A DNA stretch of 34,056 nt from CAZYVD01 sp964651045 (GTDB lineage Bacteria > Zhuqueibacterota > QNDG01 > DSAB01). Where the stretch lies: positions 1 to 34,056 of the forward strand of contig CAZYVD010000025.1 of NCBI GenBank assembly GCA_964651045.1, in the 5' to 3' direction. This document shows, one piece after another, positions 1-8,224 of the stretch. Position 1 is the stretch's first letter, and the number at the start of each line of letters is the position of its first letter. The position numbers and the translations under genes were made by a program. Below the pieces are notes generated by a model. It was not told the origin of the DNA. It did no database searches and was given only the letters and a program-made list of their open reading frames with translations.

Positions 1-25
1 GGGTTCTGTGAGGGACATTAAACCG

Positions 26-34
26 AAAGGAGGT
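26..34 (+). promoter_or_regulatory. Ribosome binding site of ccsBA
   Basis: AAAGGAGGT ends four bases before the ATG at 39. It is a near-perfect anti-SD complement and fixes the start of the fused cytochrome c assembly gene. Strong SD sites recur at most genes in this window. Confidence 0.8.
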
Positions 35-38
35 AAAG

Positions 39-3000
39 ATGTCTACTCGACAGTCTATAGTAAGAGCCCTATTTTCCATTAAATCTACTATTTTTCTCCT
101 GACAATTTTTATTCTCTCTATTGCCGCTGCTACTTTTATTGAGAATGATTTTGGCCGGCAAACGGCAAGAGCCGTTGTATACAGCGCTACATGGTTCCGG
201 GTTCTATTTCTCCTGCTATCGATAAACCTTGTTGGGGCAATTATTGAACGTAAGTTGTGGCGTGCAGAAAAATGGACGATTCTTTTATTTCACTCATCAC
301 TCCTTATAATTCTGATTGGCGGCGGGATAACAACATACAAAGGCTATGAAGGTCTGATGCATATCAGGGAAGGAGAGGTTTCAAATTCCGTAGTATCAAC
401 CAGATCATACATAACAATATCATTAGAAGATGAAACAGGGGGGAAAATTTATCAATATCCGATTCTCGTCTCAAAGATAACACAAAACAGATTCAATAAG
501 AAAATCTTTATTAATGGGAAAAAGATTAATATAAAATTAATAAAATATATACCAGATGCTAGAAGAGAAGTTGTTGAAGATGAAAGCGGTACTCCATGTC
601 TTGTATTGATAATATCGAAAAATGGTGGCGTAGAAAATGTTATTCTAAGGGAGTCGGAAATATTTAAGACCCCCTCCTTAACTTTTTCTTTCAATAAAAA
701 TCTTGATGATTCATCATCTTTTGTACAATTTAAGCTCCTTAATGGTAGACTCTGCCTGATTTCCAACAGAAAAGTAAAGAAGATATCTATGAGAAGCAAT
801 AAGGATAAAATAATCCACCCACAAGAGATATTACCTTTCGAGCCTCTTACACTCTACCAAATTGGCAACACAGGTTTTGCGTTAAAAAGATATATTGATA
901 AAGGAAAGATCAGGGCAGTGGCAAATCAAATAAAGTCATCGAAGCCTGGGTCAACCGAAGAGATAGATGCACTGGTAGTGAATATAAGAGTCAACGAAAG
1001 GGAAAGATCTGTGTCACTCTTTGGGAGGGAAGGAACCGTTGGCAGAGAAGAGGAGATAGAGATTGGTGGAATAAAGATGACTCTTTCTTATGGTTCAAAA
1101 GAGATTCCGCTTAAATTTGGACTAAGGCTGGAAAGATTCAAAATAGAGAGATATCCAGGTTCAAGAATGGTTTCATCTTACTCGAGTCATGTTACAATAC
1201 TCGATGATGAGAAAAATATAAAGAGACCGTATAGAATATACATGAATCACATTCTAAAATACAGGGGAATGCGCTTCTTTCAATACTCATATGACCCAGA
1301 TGAGAAGGGAACAATATTATTAGTATCGCACGATCCTGGAACTCCTGTAACATACGCTGGATACTCGCTTCTTATATTCGGGCTCATTGTGAATATTTTA
1401 AATCCGCACACCAGACTCAGAAGACTTCTGAGAATGTTAAATGAACACAAACCTAAAGGCCTGCCCCCTTCTGTAGTCTTTCTTTTGATATTTACTCTGA
1501 CAACTCTAATCTCTTCTCAGGCTAATGGATCTAATAAAAGATTCACGAATCCATTTGGCAAAAAACACTGCAGTCTCTTTGGTTCTCTTCTTGTTCAGGA
1601 TGGTAGTGGAAGAGTAAAACCCATAAACTCTCTTGCCTATGAGGTCGCAAATAAAATATCATACTCAAGAAGGATCGGTGAATTCGATCCGGTCCAGGCC
1701 CTACTCGGAATCTTTCTTTTCCCTGAATCGTGGAAAGAAGAAGCTATAATAAGAGTTGATCACTCCGGCTTGAATAAAATAATTGGAATAGATAAAGAGA
1801 AAAGATATGTGTCATATTCGCAGCTAACAGACAGTGTCAGTGGAGTCTTTAAATTAGCAGAAAAGGTCCATACGGCAATGGTAAAACCTCCTTCTCTCAG
1901 AACAAAGAGGGAAAAGAAACTTCTGGAGCTCTACAAAATCTTCAGATACAGTGAGAAATTGTTTGGAGGATCGCTTTTCAGAATATTCCCAGTACCAGGG
2001 GATTCTCTTCACCAGTGGGTTGGGCCGAATGATTTAAATAAAATAGCAGACAAACAATTCAGGGACAGGGTGATCCAACTCATTGAAAGATACCGCTCAT
2101 CTGTTCTCCTTGCTGTAAAGGAAGGGAAATGGGAATATGCAGACTCAATCCTCGAAGAGATCAGAGAATTACAAAGAAAGCTGGACCCATCTGTCTCTCC
2201 ATCTCGAAATCGAATATTTGTAGAGATTGTGTATAACAAATCAAACATTTTTGCAAGTATAATACCGCTTTACTATCTGACGAGTTTGATAATGATAATA
2301 CTCCTGATCTCTCGGTTCTACATACAGAGCGAGAAAGTCGACATAATCTGTAAGATACTATTTGTGGTTATACTTGCAGGTTTTCTTCTTCATACTGCAG
2401 GTCTTGCTGTGCGCTGGTATGTTTCAGGACATGCTCCGTGGAGCAATAAGTATGAATCGATGATATACATAGCCTGGTCATCGGTTCTTGCAGGATTGTT
2501 TCTATCGAGAACCACAAGCCTTCCTGCTTCACTGGGAGCTCTATTCTCCGCATTTGTTCTTGATATTGCACATTCAAGATCGGTCGATCCCGCTATTACA
2601 AATCTTGTACCAGTGTTAAAATCTCCCTGGCTCATAATTCATGTATCTGTTACATGTACTGGTTACGGTTTTTTTGCTGTAAGTGCAATAACAGGTCTTA
2701 TTACTCTGATTCTTTTTATATTAAAAAGGAGAAGAAATGAGGATTTGTTTTGCTCATCAATAAAAAGATTAACTATGATAAACGAAATCGGTCTTCTCAT
2801 TGGATTGACATTGATAACAGCAGGAAATTTTCTTGGAGCTGTATGGGCAAATGAAAGCTGGGGAAGATACTGGGGATGGGATCCAAAGGAGACATGGACA
2901 CTGATTACAATACTGGTCTATACGGTTGTTCTTCATATAAGATTTACGAAAGTCTCAAATAAAGAATACACTCATGCTGTAGCGTCGATAATAGGCTTTG

Positions 3001-3161
3001 GAAGTGTAGTAATGACCTACTTTGGAGTAAATTACTATCTTTCTGGACTGCACTCATACGCTGGAGGCGATGCACCTCCGCTTCCGTTCTTAATATACAT
3101 AATTACTGGAATCATTCTAACCTTGATCATTCTTTCTTATAAGAAAAGAAAGATTACATAG
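39..3161 (+). CDS. ccsBA: Fused CcsB-CcsA (ResB-ResC) cytochrome c biogenesis protein
   Basis: System II cytochrome c synthetase. It exports haem across the inner membrane and ligates it to CXXCH motifs of c-type cytochromes on the outer side. The N-terminal third is ResB/CcsB: three membrane segments in the first 100 residues, with a conserved FHSSLLIILIGG helix, then a large soluble domain to about residue 430. Two more membrane segments and a second soluble region lead to the CcsA half from about residue 735. That half carries GHAPWSN-YES, the tryptophan-rich haem-binding WWD motif at about 936-950 (WGRYWGWDPKE), and outer histidines at about 966 and 1005 (GLHSYAGGD). The length of 1040 aa and these motif variants match Bacteroidetes-type fusions, which are longer than the epsilonproteobacterial ones. 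It is the first gene in the window; the M14 gene starts 23 bp downstream and is probably co-transcribed. Function is known for the family; no cytochrome substrate is visible here. Confidence 0.93.
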   Translation: MSTRQSIVRALFSIKSTIFLLTIFILSIAAATFIENDFGRQTARAVVYSATWFRVLFLLLSINLVGAIIERKLWRAEKWTILLFHSSLLIILIGGGITTYKGYEGLMHIREGEVSNSVVSTRSYITISLEDETGGKIYQYPILVSKITQNRFNKKIFINGKKINIKLIKYIPDARREVVEDESGTPCLVLIISKNGGVENVILRESEIFKTPSLTFSFNKNLDDSSSFVQFKLLNGRLCLISNRKVKKISMRSNKDKIIHPQEILPFEPLTLYQIGNTGFALKRYIDKGKIRAVANQIKSSKPGSTEEIDALVVNIRVNERERSVSLFGREGTVGREEEIEIGGIKMTLSYGSKEIPLKFGLRLERFKIERYPGSRMVSSYSSHVTILDDEKNIKRPYRIYMNHILKYRGMRFFQYSYDPDEKGTILLVSHDPGTPVTYAGYSLLIFGLIVNILNPHTRLRRLLRMLNEHKPKGLPPSVVFLLIFTLTTLISSQANGSNKRFTNPFGKKHCSLFGSLLVQDGSGRVKPINSLAYEVANKISYSRRIGEFDPVQALLGIFLFPESWKEEAIIRVDHSGLNKIIGIDKEKRYVSYSQLTDSVSGVFKLAEKVHTAMVKPPSLRTKREKKLLELYKIFRYSEKLFGGSLFRIFPVPGDSLHQWVGPNDLNKIADKQFRDRVIQLIERYRSSVLLAVKEGKWEYADSILEEIRELQRKLDPSVSPSRNRIFVEIVYNKSNIFASIIPLYYLTSLIMIILLISRFYIQSEKVDIICKILFVVILAGFLLHTAGLAVRWYVSGHAPWSNKYESMIYIAWSSVLAGLFLSRTTSLPASLGALFSAFVLDIAHSRSVDPAITNLVPVLKSPWLIIHVSVTCTGYGFFAVSAITGLITLILFILKRRRNEDLFCSSIKRLTMINEIGLLIGLTLITAGNFLGAVWANESWGRYWGWDPKETWTLITILVYTVVLHIRFTKVSNKEYTHAVASIIGFGSVVMTYFGVNYYLSGLHSYAGGDAPPLPFLIYIITGIILTLIILSYKKRKIT

Positions 3162-3183
3162 AAAATTAAAAAAAGGAGGCAGT

Positions 3184-4926
3184 ATGAAAAACTCAAGTAA
3201 GTTGATTTATTTTTTATTTCTCATCATCTTGACAACATCATCGATTCATCCAGCGGATAGGTACCACTCCTACAATGAGATGAGTTCTATTCTAAAGAGA
3301 ATTGCTGGATCCCACAAAGATATAATTACTCTAAAATCTATTGGAAAGACAAGGGAGAATCGAGATATCTGGCTTGTAACGGTGAGTAATAAAAAAACAG
3401 GCGATCCGGATAAAAAGAATGCTTTGTTTCTTGCCGGAGGCATAGAGGCGGATCACATCATTGGAAGCGAAACAGTACTGGGCACAATACAATATCTTAT
3501 CAATCAGTATGGAAAAAATGATGAGGTTACAGATCTGATCGACAGTCACACATCCTATTTTATACCTCGTTTAAATCCAGATGGTGCAGAACGTTTCTTT
3601 GCAAAAGTAAAGTGGGATTGTAAGAACAATACAAATCCCACAGACGAAGATCATGATGGTCTGGTGGATGAAGACCCGCCAGAAGATCTAAATGGTGACG
3701 GATTCATTACAATGATGCGCGTTAAAGATGTAGAAGGAACCATGGTTACCGATTCATCTGACAAAAGACTCATGAGAGAGGCCGATCCTTTGAAATCTGA
3801 GACAGGAATCTACAAGATATATACGGAAGGCATAGACAACGATCATGACGGTCTTTACAATGAAGATCCTGAAGGCGGAGTAAATATCAATCGCAACTTT
3901 CCTCATAACTATCCATATCGCTCTGCAGACTCGGGTACACATATGGTAAGTGAGCCAGAGACTCGTGCCATTTGTGATTTCCTCTTTTCCCACAGAAACA
4001 TTGTAATTGTAGTTTCATACACATCATTTGATAATCTGATAAATCCTCCAAAACCAGCAAGATCGATAAAGAGAGAGCATGAAATCCCCAGGAACATGGA
4101 TAGATACTCTTTTCGATTTTTCATGTCGAGAAAACCTGAAGTAAATATTAACAAAGCTGATATTCCCTATTATGAGAAGGCTGGGGAAATATATAAAAAG
4201 ATTACCCTCGTTAAAGACTCCAGTATCGACTCTAAAACTACAAAACCACAGGGAAGCTTTCATGAGTGGGCCTACTTCCAGTATGGAGTTCTCTCCCTAA
4301 CAACACCGGTATGGCACATACCTGCATTAAAAGATTCTACAAAGAGTTTTGGGAACAAAAAACCCGAACCGAGAATGAGAAAAAGAGATGAAGATTCAAA
4401 AGAGAAGCGAGCTCTTAACTGGATAGATAAAAAATTATCTGGAAAGGGTTTTGTTAGCTGGAAACCATTCAGACATCCCCAACTCGGAGATGTTGAAATA
4501 GGTGGATTTGAACCATTCATAAGAACAAACCCTCCACCTGATCTGATTCCTGAACTTGCAGAAAAACACGCACGTTTTTTTGTTGCACTCGGCAAGCTGT
4601 TTCCCAGACTTGAACTCCTGAGCACTAATATTGAGAAGAGAGCAGACGGTGTATACAGAATCGAGGCAACACTGCAGAACACAGGTTATCTTCCCACTTC
4701 ACTCGCACATGGAGTAAAATCTAGGGCAGTGAAGCCTGTTCTAATAAAACTCGATGGCGATTATAAAATTCTCGGAGGAAGAAAGAGATATTTTCTTAAA
4801 TCTCTAAATGGATCTGCCTCCAAAAAATATGAATGGATCATTCAGGCAAGACCTGGTGCAAAGGTTTCACTAAGAGTGCAATCTGAAAATGCAGGAGATA
4901 TAGTCAAGAATTTAAAATTAAGATGA
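3184..4926 (+). CDS. Secreted M14 carboxypeptidase-like protein, catalytically dead
   Basis: M14 zinc carboxypeptidase fold, 580 aa, with a signal peptide (residues 1-24) and an AAAGGAGG SD before ATG 3184. It aligns along its whole length with the downstream paralogue, but all active-site residues are changed. The zinc motif HGNE is EADH here (E88 and H91, so His and Glu have changed places). The third ligand His is T280 (SYTS instead of SYHN). The catalytic Glu is P375 (TTPVW instead of TNELW). The substrate-binding NRN motif at about 236-238 is kept, as are two acidic DxDxDG-type calcium-binding stretches at about 153-173 and 217-228. The reading frame is intact, so this looks like a maintained pseudoenzyme, perhaps a peptide- or wall-binding partner of the active paralogue. 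The function is inference. The stop overlaps the next gene's upstream ATG. Confidence 0.85.
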   Translation: MKNSSKLIYFLFLIILTTSSIHPADRYHSYNEMSSILKRIAGSHKDIITLKSIGKTRENRDIWLVTVSNKKTGDPDKKNALFLAGGIEADHIIGSETVLGTIQYLINQYGKNDEVTDLIDSHTSYFIPRLNPDGAERFFAKVKWDCKNNTNPTDEDHDGLVDEDPPEDLNGDGFITMMRVKDVEGTMVTDSSDKRLMREADPLKSETGIYKIYTEGIDNDHDGLYNEDPEGGVNINRNFPHNYPYRSADSGTHMVSEPETRAICDFLFSHRNIVIVVSYTSFDNLINPPKPARSIKREHEIPRNMDRYSFRFFMSRKPEVNINKADIPYYEKAGEIYKKITLVKDSSIDSKTTKPQGSFHEWAYFQYGVLSLTTPVWHIPALKDSTKSFGNKKPEPRMRKRDEDSKEKRALNWIDKKLSGKGFVSWKPFRHPQLGDVEIGGFEPFIRTNPPPDLIPELAEKHARFFVALGKLFPRLELLSTNIEKRADGVYRIEATLQNTGYLPTSLAHGVKSRAVKPVLIKLDGDYKILGGRKRYFLKSLNGSASKKYEWIIQARPGAKVSLRVQSENAGDIVKNLKLR

Positions 4927-4943
4927 AATATGAGGAGTCTATT

Positions 4944-6692
4944 ATGAATAAAAAAAGAATATCATCTCTTCTAATTATACTTATGTTTTGTGTTTTTACC
5001 AAAACTCTTCCACAGACCCGACCCGTAGTTTCACTCTCTTATAATAGATTCTACAGCTATGAAGAGATTACACAGATTCTAAAGGATCTTGAAAAAAAGT
5101 ATCCACGATTTCTTCATCTTCAATCTATCGGAAAAAGCTCCCTGAACCGCGATATCTGGTTAATGACTGTCAATAATCCCGAGACAGGAGATGAGATGAC
5201 CAAGGCTGCAATGTACATAGACGGCAATATACATGGCAACGAAGTCCAGGGAAGCGAGGTAGTCATATATACAATTGACTATCTCATGACCAACTACGGA
5301 CGTATCGATAAGGTCACAGATCTTGTGGATAAGAGGGTATTCTACATGATACCAATGGTCAATCCTGATGGAAGAGCTCACTGGTTCGATAAGAAAAAAT
5401 ATTCCGGAAGTGCCAGAAGCGGAATGAAACCAACAGATAATGACAATGACGGACTGTTTGATGAAGATGGATGTGACGATCTCGATGGTGATGGACAGAT
5501 ACTTCTGATGAGAAAGAAGGTTAAATATGGAAGATATAGAATCAGCAAAGAAGATCCGAGAATCATGGAAGAAGTACCACCAGGAGAGGTTGGCGACTAT
5601 GAAATTCTTGGAAGAGAAGGAATAGACAATGATGGCGATGGACTTATCAACGAAGACGGTGCAGGCGGTTATGATATGAACCGAAACTGGCCTGAAGACT
5701 GGCAGCCTCCCTATGTTCAATATGGATCAGGAAACTATCCTCTCTCCTACCCTGAAACAAGGTCAATTGCAAATTTTATTCTCGATCATCCAAACATTGC
5801 AGGAGTCCAGTCATACCACAATTCAGGAGGAATGATATTAAGAGGACATGGATCAAAGGAGCAGGGCCCATATCCCTGGTCCGATCAGATGGTTTACGAT
5901 TATATAGGGAAAAAGGGCGAGGAAATACTTCCATTTTATAGATATATCGTCATCTGGAAGGATCTGTATCCTGTTCACGGCGGATTTGTAAATTGGACCG
6001 CCGAAGGATTGGGCATCTTTTCATTCACAAATGAATTGTGGAGTTCACGGCAGTACTATAACCGCAAACCAGAACAGCAGAATGAAGATGGAATGTTCTC
6101 AAGAGGAAGAAGAAGTGAGGTGGATCGGCTAAAATTTGACGATCTTTTAGAGATGGGTGCCAGGTTTATTGAATGGAAACCATTTCATCATCCAGTATAT
6201 GGTGACATAGAAATAGGAGGATGGGTAAGAGAGACTGGAAGAGTACCACCGCCATTTATGCTCGAGGAGCTTTGTCATCGAAATGCACTCTTTACTCTTT
6301 TTCATGCAGAACAGATGCCACTTGTAAATATAGACACAGTCGAGGTATCAAAGATTGGATCAAACAGTTACAGGGTTCTTGTAACAGTTGCAAACAGGAG
6401 AGTCATTCCCACAATAAGTACTCTGGCTTCAAACAAAAGAGTAGTACGGCCCGACATTGTGAGTGTTGAAGGGAAAAATATAAAGGTCGTATCTGCGGGA
6501 ATTGTCTTTGACAAATGGCTTTCAGATGTTTCAATTATTAAGAACCGTCCAGAACGTGTGCTGCTCAAGGATGGGATTGCAGGTAACAGTACAAGAACTA
6601 TACAGTTTATTATTTCCGGAAGCGGCAGGGCAAGGGTAAGATTGGATTGCATAAAAGGAGGAAGGGACGAAAAAACCATTTACTTAAAGTAA
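4944..6692 (+). CDS. Secreted M14 zinc carboxypeptidase with calcium-binding loops
   Basis: Metallocarboxypeptidase of the M14 family, predicted to be exported and to cleave C-terminal residues from peptides. The frame opens at 4923 (ATGA overlap with the previous stop), but ATG 4944 is the better start: GAGGAG lies just upstream and the product then begins with a clean signal peptide, MNKKRISSLLIILMFCVF. Counting from 4944, the zinc ligands are H97 and E100 in GNIHGNEVQGSE and H292 in SYHN, the substrate-binding NR pair is at about 246-247, and the catalytic Glu is E364 in FTNELW. Two acidic inserts (TDNDNDGLFDEDG and IDNDGDGLINEDG) resemble thrombospondin type 3 calcium loops and flank the substrate pocket. 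A C-terminal beta domain follows from about residue 460. Specificity cannot be read from the sequence. Confidence 0.9.
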   Translation: MNKKRISSLLIILMFCVFTKTLPQTRPVVSLSYNRFYSYEEITQILKDLEKKYPRFLHLQSIGKSSLNRDIWLMTVNNPETGDEMTKAAMYIDGNIHGNEVQGSEVVIYTIDYLMTNYGRIDKVTDLVDKRVFYMIPMVNPDGRAHWFDKKKYSGSARSGMKPTDNDNDGLFDEDGCDDLDGDGQILLMRKKVKYGRYRISKEDPRIMEEVPPGEVGDYEILGREGIDNDGDGLINEDGAGGYDMNRNWPEDWQPPYVQYGSGNYPLSYPETRSIANFILDHPNIAGVQSYHNSGGMILRGHGSKEQGPYPWSDQMVYDYIGKKGEEILPFYRYIVIWKDLYPVHGGFVNWTAEGLGIFSFTNELWSSRQYYNRKPEQQNEDGMFSRGRRSEVDRLKFDDLLEMGARFIEWKPFHHPVYGDIEIGGWVRETGRVPPPFMLEELCHRNALFTLFHAEQMPLVNIDTVEVSKIGSNSYRVLVTVANRRVIPTISTLASNKRVVRPDIVSVEGKNIKVVSAGIVFDKWLSDVSIIKNRPERVLLKDGIAGNSTRTIQFIISGSGRARVRLDCIKGGRDEKTIYLK

Positions 6693-6698
6693 TAGATA

Positions 6699-6766
6699 TA
6701 AAAAAATTAAGCTGGCCGTTCCGCAGTTGAAAAAATCTTAAATATATATGTGGCACGGCCAGCTTA
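6699..6766 (-). terminator. Intrinsic terminator with a long loop
   Basis: Perfect 12-bp inverted repeat, TAAGCTGGCCGT (6708-6719) and ACGGCCAGCTTA (6755-6766), with a 35-nt loop. On the minus strand it is followed by AATTTTTTTATA, as expected of an intrinsic terminator ending minus-strand transcripts before the convergent M14 gene. Only the right arm is repeated at about 8070-8082; the left arm and T-run are missing there, so the second copy is a split terminator. Confidence 0.6.
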
Positions 6767-6907
6767 TGTTATTATTGATTTTGACCTGTCAGATCGAAAA
6801 CCACCAGACATATTTTGAAGTTTCACGGTCAAAATAAAACCAGTCTATCCAAAAATACCGGGAGGATATTTTTTGTCTTTGTCCCGTAATATGACCTTAA
6901 CGATATG
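6738..6907. repeat. 170-bp direct repeat, copy 1 (left of the HEPN-MNT cassette)
   Basis: Matches 8054-8224 with six substitutions and one single-base length difference. It contains the 3' end of the small membrane protein gene plus its downstream sequence up to one terminator arm. The homology stops abruptly at 6907, inside what is coding sequence in copy 2. Together the two copies bracket the toxin-antitoxin cassette. Confidence 0.85.
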
Positions 6908-6934
6908 ATCCCCCTTTATGGATAAATTTCTCAT
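6789..6934 (-). pseudogene. Truncated, frameshifted 3' copy of the small membrane protein gene
   Basis: Read on the minus strand, this encodes the same C-terminal stretch as the intact gene at 8105-8551 (HIVKVILRDKDKKYPPR, then the end YVWWFSI). The G run is one base shorter here (GGGAGG instead of seven Gs), which shifts the frame after KKYPP and gives a stop at 6845-6847. No N-terminal half or membrane segment is present. The coding substitutions outside the G run fall at third codon positions, so the two copies diverged little before or after the duplication. Confidence 0.75.
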
Positions 6935-7031
6935 ATTGCAGTTTAAGTTAAGAATACAGTAATTCAAAATGAATAAAAAATACTGTTTGTTTGATCTTTG
7001 CAGCCTTTGACTAATTGTGTCCTTGCCTTCC

Positions 7032-7211
7032 CTATTTCTTATTTTTGTGATAAGAAATGATCAATTTATTCAACTTAGAGTCTTCTGTTATCTGCGCTCT
7101 GAACCTGCTAAACCTTAATTTCATTTTATTTCTCATTGAACCCATCTTTAGTTCATCTATTTGATTAATTGGAATATAATCCTCTATAAGCCTATTTTCG
7201 TTGTTTTTCAT
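7032..7211 (-). CDS. Small ORF after HEPN; N-terminus resembles DUF1156 proteins
   Basis: A 59-residue frame from ATG 7211, with GGAG seven bases upstream, overlapping the 3' end of the HEPN gene by 20 bases, so translational coupling is possible. It begins MKNNENRLIEDYIPI. The ENRLIEDYIPI stretch resembles, from memory, the start of DUF1156-family DNA methyltransferase-like proteins, which are usually around 900 residues. The remainder is basic and unrecognised, and the conserved continuation of that family is absent. It may be the stub of a lost defence gene fused to unrelated sequence, or a genuine small third gene of the cassette. Length and similarity are too short for certainty. Confidence 0.35.
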   Translation of the reverse strand: MKNNENRLIEDYIPINQIDELKMGSMRNKMKLRFSRFRAQITEDSKLNKLIISYHKNKK

Positions 7212-7605
7212 CCGACTGCTCCAGTATCTTTTTAAGGACATTTTCAATTTCCTGGATGAATACTTTAGCTGTTTCTAATTGTTCCTGTGCTTCCTCTTTT
7301 GAAATGGTTACAAAATCATGGTAATCGCCTGTCTCTCGTGCTTCCTGGGCTTCTGCCAATAATTTGCCCATTGTTTTATCAACAACATGAGTTTTAACAA
7401 AATGTTGATTAAATAGAGAAATAATACCAGAATGTTTTGAACTATCTAATCCTTTTGTTGCAAGAAGAGCTCTTGCTGCAGAAAACATAGCATAATATGA
7501 TCTGGAAACAGAATCTTTATACATCCCATTCTTCAGAAGTATATCAGCAGAATCCAATTTTTCTTTACCTGCCTCTAATCGATATTTGATTAAATCTTTG
7601 TTCAT
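7192..7605 (-). CDS. HEPN-domain toxin (UPF0332-type)
   Basis: Predicted toxin of a HEPN-MNT toxin-antitoxin pair. HEPN proteins of this type are all-helical and many act as ribonucleases. The 137-aa product has the UPF0332-like signature SRSYYAMFSAARALLATKG at about 34-52, followed by SSKHSG (H58) and later RETGDYHDF. These supply the conserved Arg, Tyr and His expected of the family, although the exact catalytic Rx4-6H pair is not certain here. The start codon overlaps the stop of the MNT gene by four bases (TCAT at 7602-7605, ATGA on the coding strand), so antitoxin and toxin are translationally coupled with the antitoxin first. A role in phage defence or plasmid-like stabilisation is inference from the family. 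Confidence 0.85.
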   Translation of the reverse strand: MNKDLIKYRLEAGKEKLDSADILLKNGMYKDSVSRSYYAMFSAARALLATKGLDSSKHSGIISLFNQHFVKTHVVDKTMGKLLAEAQEARETGDYHDFVTISKEEAQEQLETAKVFIQEIENVLKKILEQSDEKQRK

Positions 7606-7943
7606 AATCTTATTCCCTCTCTCTCAATTGATTCAACAAAAGGAGTTTGTAGCTCGATATTTTTTCGATAATCATACTCAGATAATATTACAGGTGAAAT
7701 CTTACATTCATAATAAGGGTCAATATTGAAAAGGATATCGAAAACCTTTTTCTTGATGGCTAAGCGATCTTGTTTTGCTACGATCAATATATCAATATCA
7801 GAGTCTTTATCAAAATCTCCTCTAACTTTTGAGCCATAGAGTCTTATCAGGATCAAATCATTTCCAAATTCTTCTTTAAGTTGAAGAACAAATTTATTTA
7901 TAATTTTTCTTTCTTTTGAAGTGAGATGCTCTATTTCCCTCAC
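7602..7943 (-). CDS. MNT minimal nucleotidyltransferase antitoxin
   Basis: Minimal nucleotidyltransferase of the DNA polymerase beta superfamily, 113 aa. It contains the canonical GSx10DxD motif: G37, S38, D49 and D51 in GSKVRGDFDKDSDIDILIV. Characterised relatives (MntA) neutralise the cognate HEPN toxin by adding AMP to a tyrosine. The start is GTG at 7941-7943, chosen because AAAGGAGG lies at 7950-7957 with six-base spacing and the product begins just before the conserved helix. It is the first gene of the cassette and overlaps the HEPN gene by ATGA. The flanking 170-bp direct repeats suggest the pair arrived as a unit. Confidence 0.88.
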   Translation of the reverse strand: MREIEHLTSKERKIINKFVLQLKEEFGNDLILIRLYGSKVRGDFDKDSDIDILIVAKQDRLAIKKKVFDILFNIDPYYECKISPVILSEYDYRKNIELQTPFVESIEREGIRL

Positions 7944-8053
7944 TGTATTCCTCCTTTATCTCTTATAAAATCGGATGATATTTGATAACCTCACGATTGT
8001 TAAAGTCCGTGCATGAGGCGCAAGCACTTTTGCAGGATAGTGTTTGAAAAATA

Positions 8054-8224
8054 TTAAATATATATGTAGCACGGCCAGCTTATGTTATTATTGATTTTGA
8101 CCTGTCAAATCGAAAACCACCAGACATATTTTGAAGTTTCACGGTCAAAATAAAACCAGTCTATCCAAAAATACCGGGGGGGATATTTTTTGTCTTTGTC
8201 GCGCAATATGACCTTAACAATATG
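8054..8224. repeat. 170-bp direct repeat, copy 2 (right of the HEPN-MNT cassette)
   Basis: Partner of 6738-6907. It contains the functional 3' end of the small membrane protein gene (stop at 8105-8107) and downstream sequence ending in a single terminator arm. The sequence continuing towards the MNT promoter is unrelated to copy 1, which puts the junction inside the former terminator loop. Confidence 0.85.

Noticed and set aside
4272..4682. 136-aa antisense frame over the M14-like gene
   Set aside because: Shadow of the sense gene; Ser/Phe-rich product without signal or domain, no SD.
5160..5720. 186-aa antisense frame over the active M14 gene
   Set aside because: It is the complement of strongly conserved catalytic and calcium-loop codons, has no SD, and its product has no recognisable pattern.
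6845..6934. Intact small gene equivalent to the 3' end of the membrane protein gene
   Set aside because: A first reading suggested a continuous frame, but the G run is one base shorter, which gives a frameshift and an early stop at 6845.
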